Assembly (NCBI GenBank): GCA_013397455.1
Contig: VYZB01000119.1
Coordinates: forward strand, 521,701-585,700
DNA: 64,000 nt
Direction of reading: 5' to 3'
Origin: Crotophaga sulcirostris
Taxonomy: Eukaryota > Chordata > Aves > Cuculiformes > Crotophagidae
In this document: piece after piece, positions 37,385 through 51,400 of the stretch
How the letters are laid out: each line of letters begins with the position of its first letter
Position numbering within the stretch: position 1 is the first letter of the stretch
Program-made: the position numbers and the translations under genes
The notes under the pieces: model-generated
Told to the model about the DNA's origin: nothing
Database searches by the model: none
Seen by the model: only the letters and a program-made list of their open reading frames with translations

Positions 37385-40300
37385 TGTAGGGGGAGAAAAA
37401 TTATTTTGATATTAAAAGTTGAGAAATCAAGCATCAAAACAGAGCTAAGATCAAATTTAATTATTTTTTCAGCTCATAGATCATCTTGGAGAGGCTTGTC
37501 ACCATTTCTATATTCATTTAATAATTTGCATAGCATAGCCCAAACTAGAGGTGTTTATGAAAACCTCAAATACAGTAAATTGCAAGGCAGTGTCAATCTG
37601 TCTTGATTAAATTCAGATGAAGTCTAGGTACACAAGACTGAAAGAAACCAACTCACTACTTCTATCACTGTCCTGCAAAGTCCTGATTTGAGCTGAAACA
37701 TCTTAGTTGGCTGAAACACAGCCCTGAATGTTTCACAGATCTGTAAGAGGCTATTGTGTTTCCAGTCCCATTTCCCCCCATGGCTTTCTGTCTTACAAAA
37801 GGTTGAATTTTGGTGCAGGGAACTAAATACATGTAGTATTTCTGCACAACTAGGGAAATTGCCTATATAATTTCTTATGCATTATGAGGAAGTTAATTGC
37901 ATTTCCAGTTGCTTCATTTCATCTTTCTTAAAGGATAAACACTGTTCATTATGGTTCATGCCCCAGAGTAAATCAGGGTTTTTATGAATATGAACAAGAT
38001 ATCTTCTCAGCCACACATGAGCAGAGGTTAGTGTCTCTCAAACTCACTGAAGAGTATGGGCATGTTTTCAAAACTCAAGATACAGAAGCAACTATTAAAA
38101 TATCAACCTTTGTGTAATTTTTTTTAATTTTTCATTTTTGTGCCCTTACTCAACTATAAAAAAAAAAGCAGGAAATAAAATAACAGAGCACAGTAAACCC
38201 TTGCCCCTGATGTATTCATGACTTAATGCTTATTCTTTCTTCTTCAACTTAATTCTTCAAACTTTTGGCATGTCCACAACATGAAGTCTGCCCAGCTCTC
38301 AAGTTATTTTTCATTTTCAAAAGTGTGTGCAATTTATATGTTCTGCAATGACTAGCTGAGCTGCTCTCGACTGGAGGGAGAGGTAAAATAAGGATACACC
38401 CTCAGCAAATAGCCATTGCTATAAGGTGAGGTCACTTGCTCAAGTAAGCTGCTGAGGGAACCTGAAGCTGCTTGGTCATAGTGGAAAATTTTGGTGTCTT
38501 ACTGAAATGGCTGTAAGAATTACTAAGATAGGAGTTCTGGTGTGTCTTTTAAGCAGTGTCCTAGGTAGCTGCACATATTAATTATTTTGACTTTACTTCT
38601 CCATAGTCCTTCCTACACACTTCACTTTCTGCATTGCAAATAGGTGCTAGTGGTACTCTGTGAGAAGTCATTGCAGGAATGGCTTCTGAACATTGCAGCT
38701 TAATGGAGTGCTCAAAATTAATTTCATTATTATTTTTCTGAAGAAGTGAGGCATTGCAGCAAGCAGGGTTTTACAGATAACCGCTACTTCCTACAGACAC
38801 GGAGTCACTTTTGGAGGGTTCCCATCTGAAAGTACTAAAGAACATTTGCTTTCTGCATAGACTACACCTCTCGTTTTAATCAAATGCAGAGTTTTGGAAA
38901 AATTGAGTGTTTTTACAGTTAAGGTTAAGTATAAACTTTTCAGGACTGCCTAAACAAAGATGCTGTAGATCTGCTAAAGGTATTTAGCTTGTTAGAATTA
39001 TGGGGGGGTGTTACTGGAAGTTACAGAAATGTTAAGGTGTTTCATTCTCCATGCAGCCACACTTCTTAGGGTTTTTGTATTTTCCGGTCTAGCTGCTGCT
39101 CTGAACCTTGAGGTAATTGAATACATTTTGCATAACCAGCCCAAAGATACACAGGCATGATTGCAAATTTAGCCAAACGAGGCTGCTTCTCATAGGAACA
39201 GCCTCCTACACCTTCTCTCAGCAGCGTTTGCTGAGTTGTCCCAGTGACTGAAATCTACAGGCATAGTCCTACACATTGTATAGCTTGACTGTCACTCAGA
39301 TGGTTTCTTCTGACTGTTTGTTTCTTCGGAGGTTTGGTGGATTTTGATTTTCACACAATGGGCAACCTTTCTGGCAGTGGGAAATGATCACTACATAAAG
39401 ACTTCATTGCAAAGTGCAATAGTTCCTACAGCTGTTTCTCACGTATTACATTCAGTGCCCTTAAAAGCACTAATGTTTCAAGTAGATATCTTATACAGGT
39501 CTTTTGTATTGTCTGACAAGAGTTATTTTGCGTACTAAATAGTACTTCATATTTAAAAGTGTCACTCTCTAGAAAGCTGCTTACTAAGCAAGTGAGCAGA
39601 GGTGGAGAGCTGCTTGAGATATCAAGGTATATCCATGCCATCTACAGGTGGAAGAATGAAGCTGGGAATGTGCAACTTTGGCATCTCCCTCGCTGTCCAG
39701 GTTTGCTGTCTCTGTCCTGCTGTGGTGGGCAATGGGCTCCACCGCACCCAGCAGCAACCAGCAGGAAGGGGTGAGGGCAGCACTCCGGGTACGGAGCCCC
39801 GTCGGTCTCTGGCAGGGCTGGTGTAGGCAGCAGGGAACCAGCACGCTTGTGGTACATGGGTGTACGTGAGAGCAGCTGTGAAGTGTGTGTTCCTCTATCA
39901 CCTCTGCAGAACATGTGACGGATGCCCAATTGAGGGTGCTGTGGTGCCCCTCTGGTTTATGGAAGAGCATCAATAAAGTCATCCAAACGCAGCTGCTGCA
40001 ACTGGATGCTAGTAAAACCTCGGTGATCGAGGGAGAACATAAAGGTGTTTCACAAGATGGGAAGAGGGAGAAAAAAGTCAGCAGAGCCCAACAGTTTGTC
40101 AGGGAAGAGAGAACTTTTTAATTGACTGTCAAACCATAACCTTGGAAACCTAAGGAAAAGAGGCATCAGCATGCCTGTCAGCACAGATAGGCATCAATCT
40201 TCCCTGGCTAGACAGCAACATGATTACTTCTGGGATAATGTCAACAACTTGGAACTGCAGAAAGCTGATCTGGCCAGTTACAAAAGAGGGGAGGAGGTAG

Positions 40301-43300
40301 GATACGCCTCCTGTAAGCTGTGTTTCATTTAAATAGGTTGTTTACAGCTATTTTTTAATTACGAGCGATTAAAATCTCTATCTCTGTTTTGAAAGATTTA
40401 CTTTCACTTTGTCACAGCATATTCCAAAATAAGGTCAAACTGGGGAGAAATATCATCCTAACATTTTCTTTTTGTATTTCCTACTGGTTTTGTAATTCCC
40501 TTTGTCTTAGCCAAAGATATCCTAGCAAAACTGATATGGAATGAATGATAGGAAACACTTCTAAATAGCTTTACTTTAGCATAATAATCTTAAATTATCA
40601 GAAAAAAAATTACTGCTTGAGATGAGCTCCCACAATGGGATGTGCAGGACTGCTCACTGGTCCCAAAGACCTAGTCAGATCAGCTTCCAAAACTTTTTCC
40701 AGATCATTTCCTGACGAACATCCAGAGCTACTAGTGGGCCACCTGAGGCAGTCATCTGTCTCTGCATGAAGATGATGTGTCACAGGAGCCTTCATACGAG
40801 TCTGGTAAGGGGCAACCTCATTATTGCTGTGCTAGATAATTCTGTCTGCCCTACAGACATGACACAAGACACTCTATCCACTCTGCTTTTCAGCTCAGTG
40901 GAGTCATGCACTTTGCCTGGGATCTCTTGTTCTTGGAAAAGTGTGTGCAGAACAAGCTGTTGCTTCTCGGAGGAAGCATTACACATCCCTCCTTACCTGC
41001 CTCTCTCGTCAGCTGCGTCTCTTTGTGCTGGCTCTAGCAAACCCAGTGTGACCCACGTCTCCTGCTGTGCTCCGAGAGGCACATCTTCAGGAGTCCCCAG
41101 GTAAAAGTTATCACTTGAGAGCTACACTTCCAGCTGTGAACTCAAACACTCTGTTAGGCTGTAAATACAGGTCAGGAAAAGTCATAAGCAGGGGGTGGTC
41201 CAAACATGCTCTGCCCTGCCTCATTCTATGACCAAAGGTTATGAGTCGAGTTGTAGAAATAATTGGTTATTATTTTTGCTGATAGGTTTTGGAACTTCCT
41301 GGAGTTACAAACATTGATATTTTTTCTGTTCTTGCTGAAATGAAAAGCCTCAAAAACTAACTTTGCATCAATTTAAGTGCTCTTAGTGCCAGTTTTTCTT
41401 GATCCAAAACCCAAAAAACTGTTGGATTTAACTTTGGTTTTGGTCACCCTGCTCCAGATAAACCAGAGCAGTTCTTTTTAAAAGGGAATTGAACTGATGA
41501 AAAATTTTAGACAGACTGGATTATAGATGTAATGTATAGTGAGTGTTTGACATGATGAGATTTCTACTGTTGTCAATCAGTCTAGGAAAAAAAACTATCT
41601 TCTGCCATTGGAAAGCAACTGTGGATAAGCATGGTCTCTGCTCTCTTTGCTTGATTCTGTAATCTGTTCTTGGTTTAGGAGCACCTTTGCTTTTTCCCAT
41701 GTAATGGCATGTAATTGGAATAAGGTGCATGTTTTTGATGAGGTTATGTCAAGATACTGTGACTTATGATCATAATATTGCAGTCTTGTCTCAACTTCGT
41801 TGCACAACTTATCCTAATATCATCTACTGTTAGCTGAGAGGAGAAAGGGGACCTTAACTTACAGCTCAGTTTGTATTATTTGCATTTCCTCTTTACATGC
41901 CTAGACCAAATTTTGTTAGTTGTTTTGCAAAAGTTTAGGGGAGGTAATCAACAATACCAGACCCCATCGTACACCACATTTCAAACAATTCGTATGACAT
42001 TATCTTAATTAAAAATAATTAGTAGCGTAAATGATCAAAGTGGTTTGTCAAAGGGCAAACATCTGTGCTGGCTGAAAGCTTTGAAGGCACCAGTCCATTA
42101 ACACCCATAAAATCAATGATATGTGGGGCTGTGCTAGGCAGCAGGCTTTGTGGGCGTTCTCCAAACAACTTGAAGTATGTTAATTTTCTCCCTGAAGTGC
42201 TGGCAGTTTAAAAGCCCTTTGGTGTATCTGAGCTCCTTTACTCCCACCTGTCCTGTTTTTGGAAGCAGAGCACTTTGGCTGGAGGTACTGCGTCTGAAGA
42301 GAGGGTGCAAACACATAAAGGGGTGTGTGAGCACCCTCTACGTGGGAAGACTCTGAGACTCTGTCTCATGGAACCTGGCAGGCAAATTCTGATTGTTCAA
42401 GCACATCTTCATTGGTCTTCCTGGCTGTTGATAGAAAGACAAGGTAAATGTTTGCAGACAGGAACCCTCAGTGGCAGAGGGATTTAGCAGAAGACCTCAG
42501 GCAGACCTCTGGGTCTTGGCCCTGCGTTGTTTGCTGTTCAACTACACACAAAATTTGAATTAATACCTACTATCCCAAGCCAGTGTGTGTGCAGATGGGT
42601 AGATTTAAGGTTGTGTATGATGACCATGGTATGATGTTGCACCAGGAGAGGGATTTTGCAAACGATTCTAGGCTTGAAAAGATCTAGGAGCAATGTGTGA
42701 GCACATGCTTCATCCTTGTGTGGCCCATCAGGATGAAAACCTCTGTGTTTGTTTATTTATTCTGATGCTGCATTTGTTACATGGACTGCTGGAGTGCCTT
42801 GGGGTGGGAGGACAGGAGCCAGCCAGGTAGGGAGGTGCAGGAGGAGGATAGAGGATAGCACTGCCAGGCATGTGGCACCACCTCGGTGCCATTCATGGGA
42901 GAGGTGTGTTTAGAGAGTCTCCACATAGCTTTGCTTCTTGCATATAAGGCACAGTTCCTCTTTCACACTGGGCTTTTTTAGCACTGGATTGAAATGCAAT
43001 CGGAAACAGTATGTGGATTTTAAAGGGATGAGAAAAGTGACTCCTTTGACAGGGCTGGGAGAAAACAATGTCTTACAAATTTCCACTGATCCCACATGGG
43101 AGAATTGCTGTCTAATCTGTGAGCTGTAGACACAGTGATCAAGCTGCTGAGGCTAAAGTCAACTGAAGTTAGGAGAAAATTCATCTGAACATGGGTTTAT
43201 ATTGCCCCATGCCAATGTTTCCATGAAAAATAATTCAGATACGAAATTAAGACTTTTTCATAATTTTCTTCAGTACTCATAGCTGAATTTTTCCCCATCT

Positions 43301-45830
43301 GGGAAGTGTTTGCCCCCTACAGCAACCCCTGGACTGGACTACAGAATTTCTATAACCCCATTTTACTACTGCAGAAACAGGTTATGCAGAGCCTGTAGGA
43401 CTCCTCTGGGTGCATGTTCAGCTACAGAGGAGAGATGTGAGCCTTGGTGGTCAAAACCTAAGGCTAGTTCTTTAACCATGGCCCAGTCTCCCTGCCTTTA
43501 GGTTGATTTCTGCATAGAATTTCACTTCATTGTAGTGTATACAATAAGTCATGCAGACATGTTCTGCATGAACAGCATTAACATGTGCAGAATATACAGG
43601 TGCTTACGATCCAGGTTTAAGTGTACATTTCCACAAACCAGCATCCTTTGCATGGATACAAAAATTATTTTCATGTCCTATGAGGATGTTCAGTTAAAGT
43701 TAAACCCTCCAGTTTAAAATGTAGAACATTTTTTAGTATTCATGCTGGAAAGAGACTGTATCCAACCTCTTCTGGAAAACTGGGCTTTGTAACCTTTTGG
43801 ACTAAAGGATCTATTTATAAAATGAGGATCCTTGTAGTCAAGTTGGGAAGCCTGCTGGTAAACTCAGTGGAGAAGGCAACCAGGATACTTTTGGTTAAAA
43901 GGTAAAGGCGAACCATGCAGTCTGCTGCTGAAGCCCATTTGTGTATTTCTATCCACAGCAGTTTGTCCTGCTCACTTGAATGACTGAAAGTGAATTACTT
44001 TTTATGTACATCTCAGGTACTAGCAGGTCCAGCCAGCAAATATCTGATGCACAAACCAACAGGAAAACAGAGGTTTAGCCTGAAAGGTCTAGGTGTGTTA
44101 TGCCATTAAGACATTTTTATTCTATCTGCTCATTCCGTTCTCCACTCTGCATAAGAATTCCTACCAGCCCTTTAAATTTAAGCAAATTAAGGGCGCACAC
44201 TGAACTACTTGTTATTAATATCTCAGCACTATTTTCTAATTCCCAATTCATGCTTGAAATGGATTAAAACTGCTAATCCTTGACAAGGCAGCAAAATTTG
44301 ATGCTAATTTATTGATGTGCTCTTTTAAGAAACTTTGGGTTTCTTGTCTATAAATTAAATTTAAACAGAGCATTCAAGGTCCTTCCCAATTTAGAGAGTA
44401 GAGAGCATAGATCTGTGTACCGAAACATCGTATGTCCTTGAGCTCACTACACAGTATGGCTGAGGAAGGGTTCCTTTAGTAAAACAAAGGGATGTGTTTG
44501 TGCCTGGATAGCTGTCTCAAAGTCGGCTGTGCTGGTGGCTTCTCCATCTCAGACCACTTGAGTTGTCTTGGTTCACCTTGAAGAGTGCTCCAACCTCTTC
44601 TCTTCCATGGAGCTTTTTGCTCCTGTCCCAAGCTCAAGCTTTGCTTGGTACCACAGGTGGTTTTCAGTGAGCTATCCCAAATGTTGGATGTCAGTGCTGA
44701 GCCTCGGTGAGGCTCTGTTATTCTGCAGAGATTTATTTTAGAATCCTTGCACATTTTTCATTACCTTTGAGCCTTATTTCAATCGTAGTCCTATTTATGT
44801 TGGTAACATGTTCCTTTACCAAAGGAAGTTTATTGTTTTCAGAATATTGCAATTACACAGCGATTGTTTCTTTCCTTGGCTGTTGTTTACTTGTCTGGGA
44901 AGGAGTAAATGCTGGGGAAATCTAGAAAAAGCCTGCTATAGGGACCTGTGCTCTGTGCCTTCCTTGCTCTGAGCAGAGCTGCCCGTTTCTGTAACAAACC
45001 TTTTCTAACTGCAAAGCCACCTTTACAACTCTGGGAAATACAAGAGGGATAGCCTGTGCATCCGTGCCAGACTCCTGAGCATTATCGCCTGCTGTGGTGG
45101 GCTGCAACGGCAGGAGGCAGCTCACCTGTGCTTGGGTAGCCAAGTAATTTAGAATCTAGGAAAAGCAAGTAGCCAACAACATCATATTGACCATGGCTGA
45201 TGCTATAACAAACTCTGCATGAGCACTGAGGCATTAATAAAAGGTTCCTTCAGATGGTTTGGTTTCTTGTCCCACCAATATTTTTGAGGTTATGACATTT
45301 TGATCTTGCATTAGGTCAAAAACTTTGAGTTTTTAAAGTAATTTCATCCAAACACTGCCTCCCCCATTCTGTCTGTCATCCCAGATATTTTTGTTTGGGA
45401 AATGCCTAAGCAAAATATTTTGTCAGTTTTAAAAACACCTCATAATTTGACAAATTAATCAAAATAAATCTTTCCCTGAAGAATATTTTTAAAATTATAA
45501 TTATCACCTCAAACATTTCTGGGAAATTGACAGCAAGTTTTATGAAAATCTAAATGACTTTGCAACTAAAAAAGGCAGTTGCTATTGAACCCCAACAAAA
45601 CTTTCTGACAAACTGACTGCAGTAACAGTGTTCTTGCCAGCTCTGAAAAATGTCATTTGTTTAAGACAACCTGTGAGACCAGACGTCATGATAGGAAGTC
45701 ACTGTCCTGATGTGGTTGTATTTTTAAAAGTGAGAGAGAGTGAGGAGGGAGTGATGCAGTGCGTCGGAAGAGTATGTTGTTGATGCTGCCTCTCCCCAGC
45801 TGGCACAGGGACCAAAGCAGGATAAGTTTA

Positions 45831-45844
45831 ATATATATATATAT
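45831..45844. repeat. (AT)7 dinucleotide repeat
   Basis: Seven AT units followed by taat. Short and possibly polymorphic. Confidence 0.85.
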
Positions 45845-46570
45845 TAATGTAACTAGGAAATGGAACAGCTCTCCTTCTGAGTCTTTAAAGGTCCCAGATG
45901 CCAAGTTTTTCATCAGGTATTTGCAGTAAAGCATCCATTTTCACAAACGGTGGGCCAGAAGTGTCACTTGCGGCCACCATACCCTGCCCCTCACATCCCC
46001 TTGTCTCCCAAGGCTCCTTCTTGGTCCCCGTGGTGAGACCCAGTCTGGCTGTCACTCCCCAGAATCAAGTACATCCTTTAGTTTTTTGCACAAAAAGGGA
46101 TATTCATCCTGCTTGGTGGTTGGGTTTGTCAGCATGCTTTGGGGAAAAACGTGCTCAGGCTTGGTCTGTCCATAAATACCTATGGAGTAAGAAGAGCACA
46201 CACATGTGCCTGTGAGCAAATACTCACCAGCTCATGTTTCTATCTCTTTATTGTGGTTCCTACAGCCTTGCTGTGAAGAACTCCCCTGCCTGGTTGTCCT
46301 GAAATAGTTATCAATTAGCCCAGTAAAGTTTAGGCACCTCAGGGGACTGTGAAACTTGTAATTCTCAAATGCTGAGGCTGGGTTGGTGGGTTTGGTAACC
46401 AGTGAAAGTAGTGCTTGCCCAGGGCTCTTTTGGTGGTGCACCTGGGCTTTTATAGGATTTCCTTGCAGAGATCCTAGATTAAACACATTCCCACCTGCAT
46501 CACATACAGTGTTAGCTTAGCTGGGTTTCCTGAAAAGCTTTGTCCCTTACCAGGCAGCATCTTTTAAATG

Positions 46571-46589
46571 AAAAAAAAAAAAAAAAAAA
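46571..46589. repeat. A19 homopolymer
   Basis: Nineteen consecutive A bases. The upstream 100 bp show no retrogene or SINE body that I can recognise and no obvious target-site duplication, so it is listed as a simple repeat and not as a retroposon tail. Confidence 0.9.
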
Positions 46590-47439
46590 GCAAATGGCGT
46601 CTCTGAGCCTGGATATTGAAGGAGTGGGAGTGAGTAATGAGAGGTGACTGCTAAGCAGGACCCTTAGCCTGGGAAGTTAAATGCCCACTGAATTTTCTCT
46701 ATATAGTGTTTGCTTCACTGCTAATAAAGTTTCATGCTGGAAAGAGAACAAGACTGGATCTGCCTGGCATTTGGGTCTGGTTTTCACAGCAGGCAGGGCT
46801 GGCCCCCATTTAGCAGTACTGAAAATACTCTCAGAAAAAGCCGGTGGCTAAGACACGTAATGTTAATTATGGATAATGTGGACTGAAATACCTGGAGGAG
46901 ACAGGCAGTAGCTGCAGGTTGTAGAATCTAAAGGGACTTGTCTGAGTGGCATTAATATTTAATGCTTTAATCAGGATAAAATCCCTCTACAAAGTCTTAA
47001 GGGGGAGTAGAAGTCTGTTTAACTTTTGGGATATAACCTGAAGGAGAAAGCAATAATTTCAGCAATCTCTAGTGATGACAAAGTTCTTAATTGGACAACA
47101 GGAAAACCAAACCCTTCATTTTTACCCAAGCCATTTAAAATTCAGCTGAAGCCAAACAGAGAGCAGAAATTCCATTATTTTTGTAAGCCATTCTGTAAGA
47201 TTTTAATCTCTTGCATGATATATTTTTTTTTTAAGTGAGACTTCACGCTGTCCTAATAGACACTTCACTGACAAAGCCAAAGGGGTTTTTTCCCAGGAAG
47301 AGGCAGGTTTCTCCCCTCCCCTTATGCTACAGTTTCATGGCCAGCTGTGGGATGAACCATACAGAGAGGACCTGCACAGTGTGGGAAGGGGAGCGATGGC
47401 AGAGGACCTGGTGCATTCCTCTGCGCACTCAGTTCTTAA

Positions 47440-47660
47440 TCCTGCTCTGAAAAAATCCTTCCTCACTAGGATGTTACTTGCTAATAACCTTTCAAAACCC
47501 AGAGCTGTATTCTACAGGTGTGCGAGGCATATGGCTTCCCCCATTAGCAATGCAAATTTAATCAACAGGAATAATATTCAAACGGTTGGCTCAGCACGAG
47601 CCAACAACCAACAGCAGTTGTCACTTTTCCATGCTTTTGACAAACATAAGAAAGGACTTT
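47440..47660. promoter_or_regulatory. Candidate conserved noncoding block with octamer and perfect hairpin
   Basis: Contains a POU octamer atgcaaat (47550-47557) followed by tttaatc. Further on is an 8-bp perfect inverted repeat: gttggctc at 47585-47592 and gagccaac at 47598-47605, with a 5-base spacer. The inverted repeat resembles an NF-I palindrome (ttggc...gccaa), but the spacing is 9 instead of the usual 5. Assignment as an enhancer is inference; conservation was not checked. Confidence 0.25.
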
Positions 47661-48268
47661 GATTAAAACTTCAGTTCTCCTTAAAAAAGATATTCCTTTG
47701 GATGAAAGGAAACAGCGTCCTCTAGAAGATCTATTGCATTTCCACTGTCACTTCCAGATCTCAGTAACATCAGACAGAAAACTGTTACTTTCCAGTTGAA
47801 AAACAATCCCTATCACTAAACATGCCATAATTCAGCAAAGTGACAAAGTTCAAGTTGATCTGCATATTTTCCTGTTTAGGTTTTTTATTGCATTGCAATT
47901 TAATTTCATAGCACGATGCTGTTTGTTGTTGCCTGACTCTTGCTAATAACCTCAATATGCTGTGCGTCTGCTCTTCTGCTATCAAACGGCACCAGGTCAC
48001 TGGGTTTATAGACTTCATCGCAGAGCAGAAGTCAGGAGTGTTTTAACACCCTCGTTGCTGCAGCAGTGCTATGTTGATAATCATGGTGGCACTCCTGGAG
48101 AGGTGAGCGTGGTCACATTTAATGGCGAGGCCAACAGAGGCAGAGACTCACCAAGGCAGGACCTGACTCCAGGTTGCTGTGCCCAGTTTGCTAATTAATG
48201 TGAGTACGTCTTTCTGGTGATTTGCAGCAGATGGTGGCCATTAGAGTTTTGGTTTAATCTTACAGAAG

Positions 48269-48499
48269 CAGGGAAAGTTTAGGCTTGATATTAAGAAAAA
48301 GTTCTTCACTGAAAGGCTAATTAGTCATTGGAATGCGCTGCCCAGGGAGGTGGTGGAGTCACCGACCCTGGAGGTGTTTAAAGGGAGATTGGATGAGGCA
48401 CTCAGTGCCATGGTTTAGATGATGGGTTGGTGTTAGTGTTGGGTTATAGGTTGGACTCGATGATCTCAGAGGTCCTTTCCAACCTTGTAATACTGTGAA
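48269..48499 (+). mobile_element. CR1 LINE, 5'-truncated 3' end (young family, copy 6)
   Basis: Starts inside ORF2 at agggaaagtttaggcttgatattaag and runs through the ORF2 stop and complete 3' UTR to ccttgtaatactgtga. The deduced C-terminus matches the sister copies (DIKKKFF..., LDEALSAMV). Over the last ~110 bp it differs from copy 1 by about one base (ttgtaatac for ttgtgatac). At ~230 bp it is a short truncated insertion. Confidence 0.95.
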
Positions 48500-51400
48500 A
48501 CAAGGGTAGGGACAGAATACAGAAATGAGGGCCTAGGTGCATTTGCTCTCTGAAAAGCCACAGGTTAAAGCATACAGGGGGCTTTTTAGGGATGGCCTGT
48601 AAATCTGAGAGATACCCTACAGAATGAAACAAGACATAGTCATTTTCCTTTGTGTTACATTCTCAGACAGGGCCCTGCAGAGAGACGTTGCTGTTGAGGC
48701 AGATCCAGTCGAAGGAGGGTTCTGTGCTGGGCTTGCCCAGGAATCAGGACCAGGATCCTGTCATTGACAATGTTTTTGTTGTACAGAGACTGGCCCCTGT
48801 GCTGGGTCATGTCACAGGTACCACAACCAAACAGGAGTCTCCCTTGATGACTCCTTCTCAGTTTAACAGCATTCCACACTCCTGGAAAGGGATGGTCTTG
48901 TTCCTCTGGTTATTTTCAGCAGCTCTGCGGTGTTCCTGGGCCAGCATGGGCCCTCCTACAGCTCAGGGGACAGCACTGGCTGCACATTACTCATGAAACT
49001 GGTCTTTTGGCTGCAGTGTAAGTGATTTTTGACCTGGGTGACACGAAGTATGACCCTGATGAGTCATACTGGCAAATTGTGGGGCCATGACTGGCAAAGA
49101 CAAGATCTGGCTCTACAACCTGCCTTCAAAATAATGGTATCCACATCCTCTGGTAGGTGAAATTGCTTCTCTTTTCTGTTTGCCTATAAAATTGCACCCT
49201 GGGCTGCCTCCCCGTGTCATCTGAGCAGTAACAGGAAACTATAGTATCGTCTGCTTGAGTAAGTGTGGGAGGACTGCAAGACTCCACTTGAAATCTCAGA
49301 TAATTGTGGTCACTTTATTTTTCATTCACTTAGTGAAAGAAAATGTGAAATTACCACAGCAGATAATTATGGTAGTAGTTTTCTTGTGTTCTTGTTCATT
49401 AAACGCTGATTGGGAATGGTTCGCTAATGACTTTGCTGAGTTATTTCAAATAATATTACCTTTTATGGGACTAGAAACAGTCTTTTTATTGAAAGCCTCT
49501 TTATCTAAAAAGGCCCCACACAACATATCCGTTTAAAGGACCCTTTGATCAAAAAATATGTCAAAGTCTATCTGACCGTTGCAGAAGCATGGAAACTGAG
49601 TTGTCTGAAGATGCAGAGCTAGATCCCATGGTGCATGATAAAGAAGGGCTCTTCTGATTCTGTAGCCTTTCTTCTTCAGCAGTGGGACAATTGTACCCAT
49701 CTGTTGCCAACCCAGGACAGACCAGACACAGCTGTGACTGAGGTTTGCAGGTGGGATCTTAAGTTGTAAGATATGCAGAAGCACTGTATGGTGATGGGAT
49801 AAACCTGGGAGCTGTGTTCCCATGAGGGAAATCAGGATACAGCCAGCCTAAGGAAAATACAAAGCTAAAATATGAATGCTGGACTTCAGCAACCAAAACC
49901 TGCCTCTGCCGGGAGATGAGGGGGAGGCAGGCAGGACTCCGAGACGCCTTCCTCCTGGGATGCTGCTACAGGGGCTGTGCTGCACCCCTCTGCTTGTTAC
50001 TGCTCTCCCCATCCCTGCCTTGTTTAGGAAATGGCATCTCACTGCTGTGAACTTCTCGGATGGGGTTTCTCACCCTGTCAGAGCCTCTTTGATTTATGTA
50101 GGTGCTTGTTTGCAGGCTGTTTGTGAGGTTGTCTGCTGCTGATAAGTTAGTGTTGTAGCCAGTGTGTTTCTGGCCTCCAGCCAGGTATGTGCAGTGCTTC
50201 CTGAGATACTGTCTGCTCCTTTCTTGAATGTCTGAGTGTTGCCCACAGGCCCTCGAGTGCCATCACCCTGCCATCTCACCCATGTGGCCTTCAGCCTAAG
50301 GCCATTGCTTCACTGGAGGGCTGCAGAGCGTTGTCTGTACCAACACTCCACAGGCCTAGGAGGCTGGAGCTTTTATGGACAAGGTGGCACCTGTAGCTCT
50401 GGGGATTTGCTGCTGGCTCTGCAGCCCCCCTGGCCGTGCTGCGGGGACAGGGGCACGGGAGATGTAGTGATGCCAAAGGGCCAGGAGCAGACCTCCACTA
50501 GCGGTAGTACAGAAGGAGTAAGCAAGGATCATGGCTCATAAGCAAGGTGTGGCTGGAGCACGGCTGCACTGGGACAGAGGTAAACATCAGCCTTCGCAGA
50601 AGGAATCAAAGCCCTGGGGCTCCTTATGCAGTCACACAGGAGTGTGGGCAGCAGAAATGTGGTGGTGAGCGCAAGCAATGTTACCACTGTGCTCCATGGG
50701 GTGCAGGTTTCACACGTGTCCATCATAGGGCTTTTATTTTTGTTTTCCTGGGGAAAAGTAAACTTCAGCATTTCTTCTTGTTGTCTCTTCCTCCACTTGG
50801 AGCCAGGCAGAGCAGTGCGAGTGCCTGAACATCTGTTGTGATTATGGGATTGTGGTTTGGTTTAGGGTTTTTAGGTTTAATAGAATGTGTTCAGCACTGA
50901 CAAGCAGTGAGCAAAGAGTCCTTGGGCATTTTGATTCCCTTGATTGCTGATTTTTGTTTACTTCAGACTCTTGAAAAGCAAAGCTCTTCTTATCTCTGCA
51001 CGGGAGGTGAAACCATCTCTTCAGCTGTAGCCTACTTAAGAAAAAGGGTGTTTTTCTGATGCCTGTGTTTTCCCCTGAGAAAACATGAAACACAATGGAA
51101 AGAGTTTAAGCAAAAAGCCAAAGTCCTTGGACTCCAAAGGCATCAAAGCTGAGCTACTTTCCTTTGAAAATAGTCTTTGGGTGGGCTATGATTATTGCTA
51201 GGCATTTATAATGCCACCCATCAGACAGGTTTTATTCTGGCTAATTTTGTCTTCCATTTCTGATGCTTTTGTCTATTTTTTTCCTTTGATGCACTTAGCT
51301 AAACAAGCTCAAATATGGTCCCAGGAGAAAATCCATTTCTGGTAAACAGTGCAGCTTGGGACCAGACTGAGCAGACAGCCCTCTCCAGGAGCCCAGTCTC

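Larger units (their letters stand above)
37385..48268. other. Unique sequence, no recognised gene
   Basis: About 10.9 kb and the longest repeat-poor stretch. AT-rich, conserved-looking pieces lie around 40310-40450 (ttttttaattacgagcgattaa) and 41990-42120 (ttaattaaaaataattagtagcg). Simple repeats are at 45831 and 46571. A hairpin-bearing block is at 47440-47660. The 132-codon minus-strand frame at 39584-39982 overlaps several plus-strand frames and has no recognisable domain. A segment ending at caag|gtaaatg (42443) lacks an acceptor. Confidence 0.55.

Noticed and set aside
46571..46589. A19 run as the tail of a processed pseudogene or SINE
   Set aside because: No gene-like or SINE body upstream and no flanking duplication.
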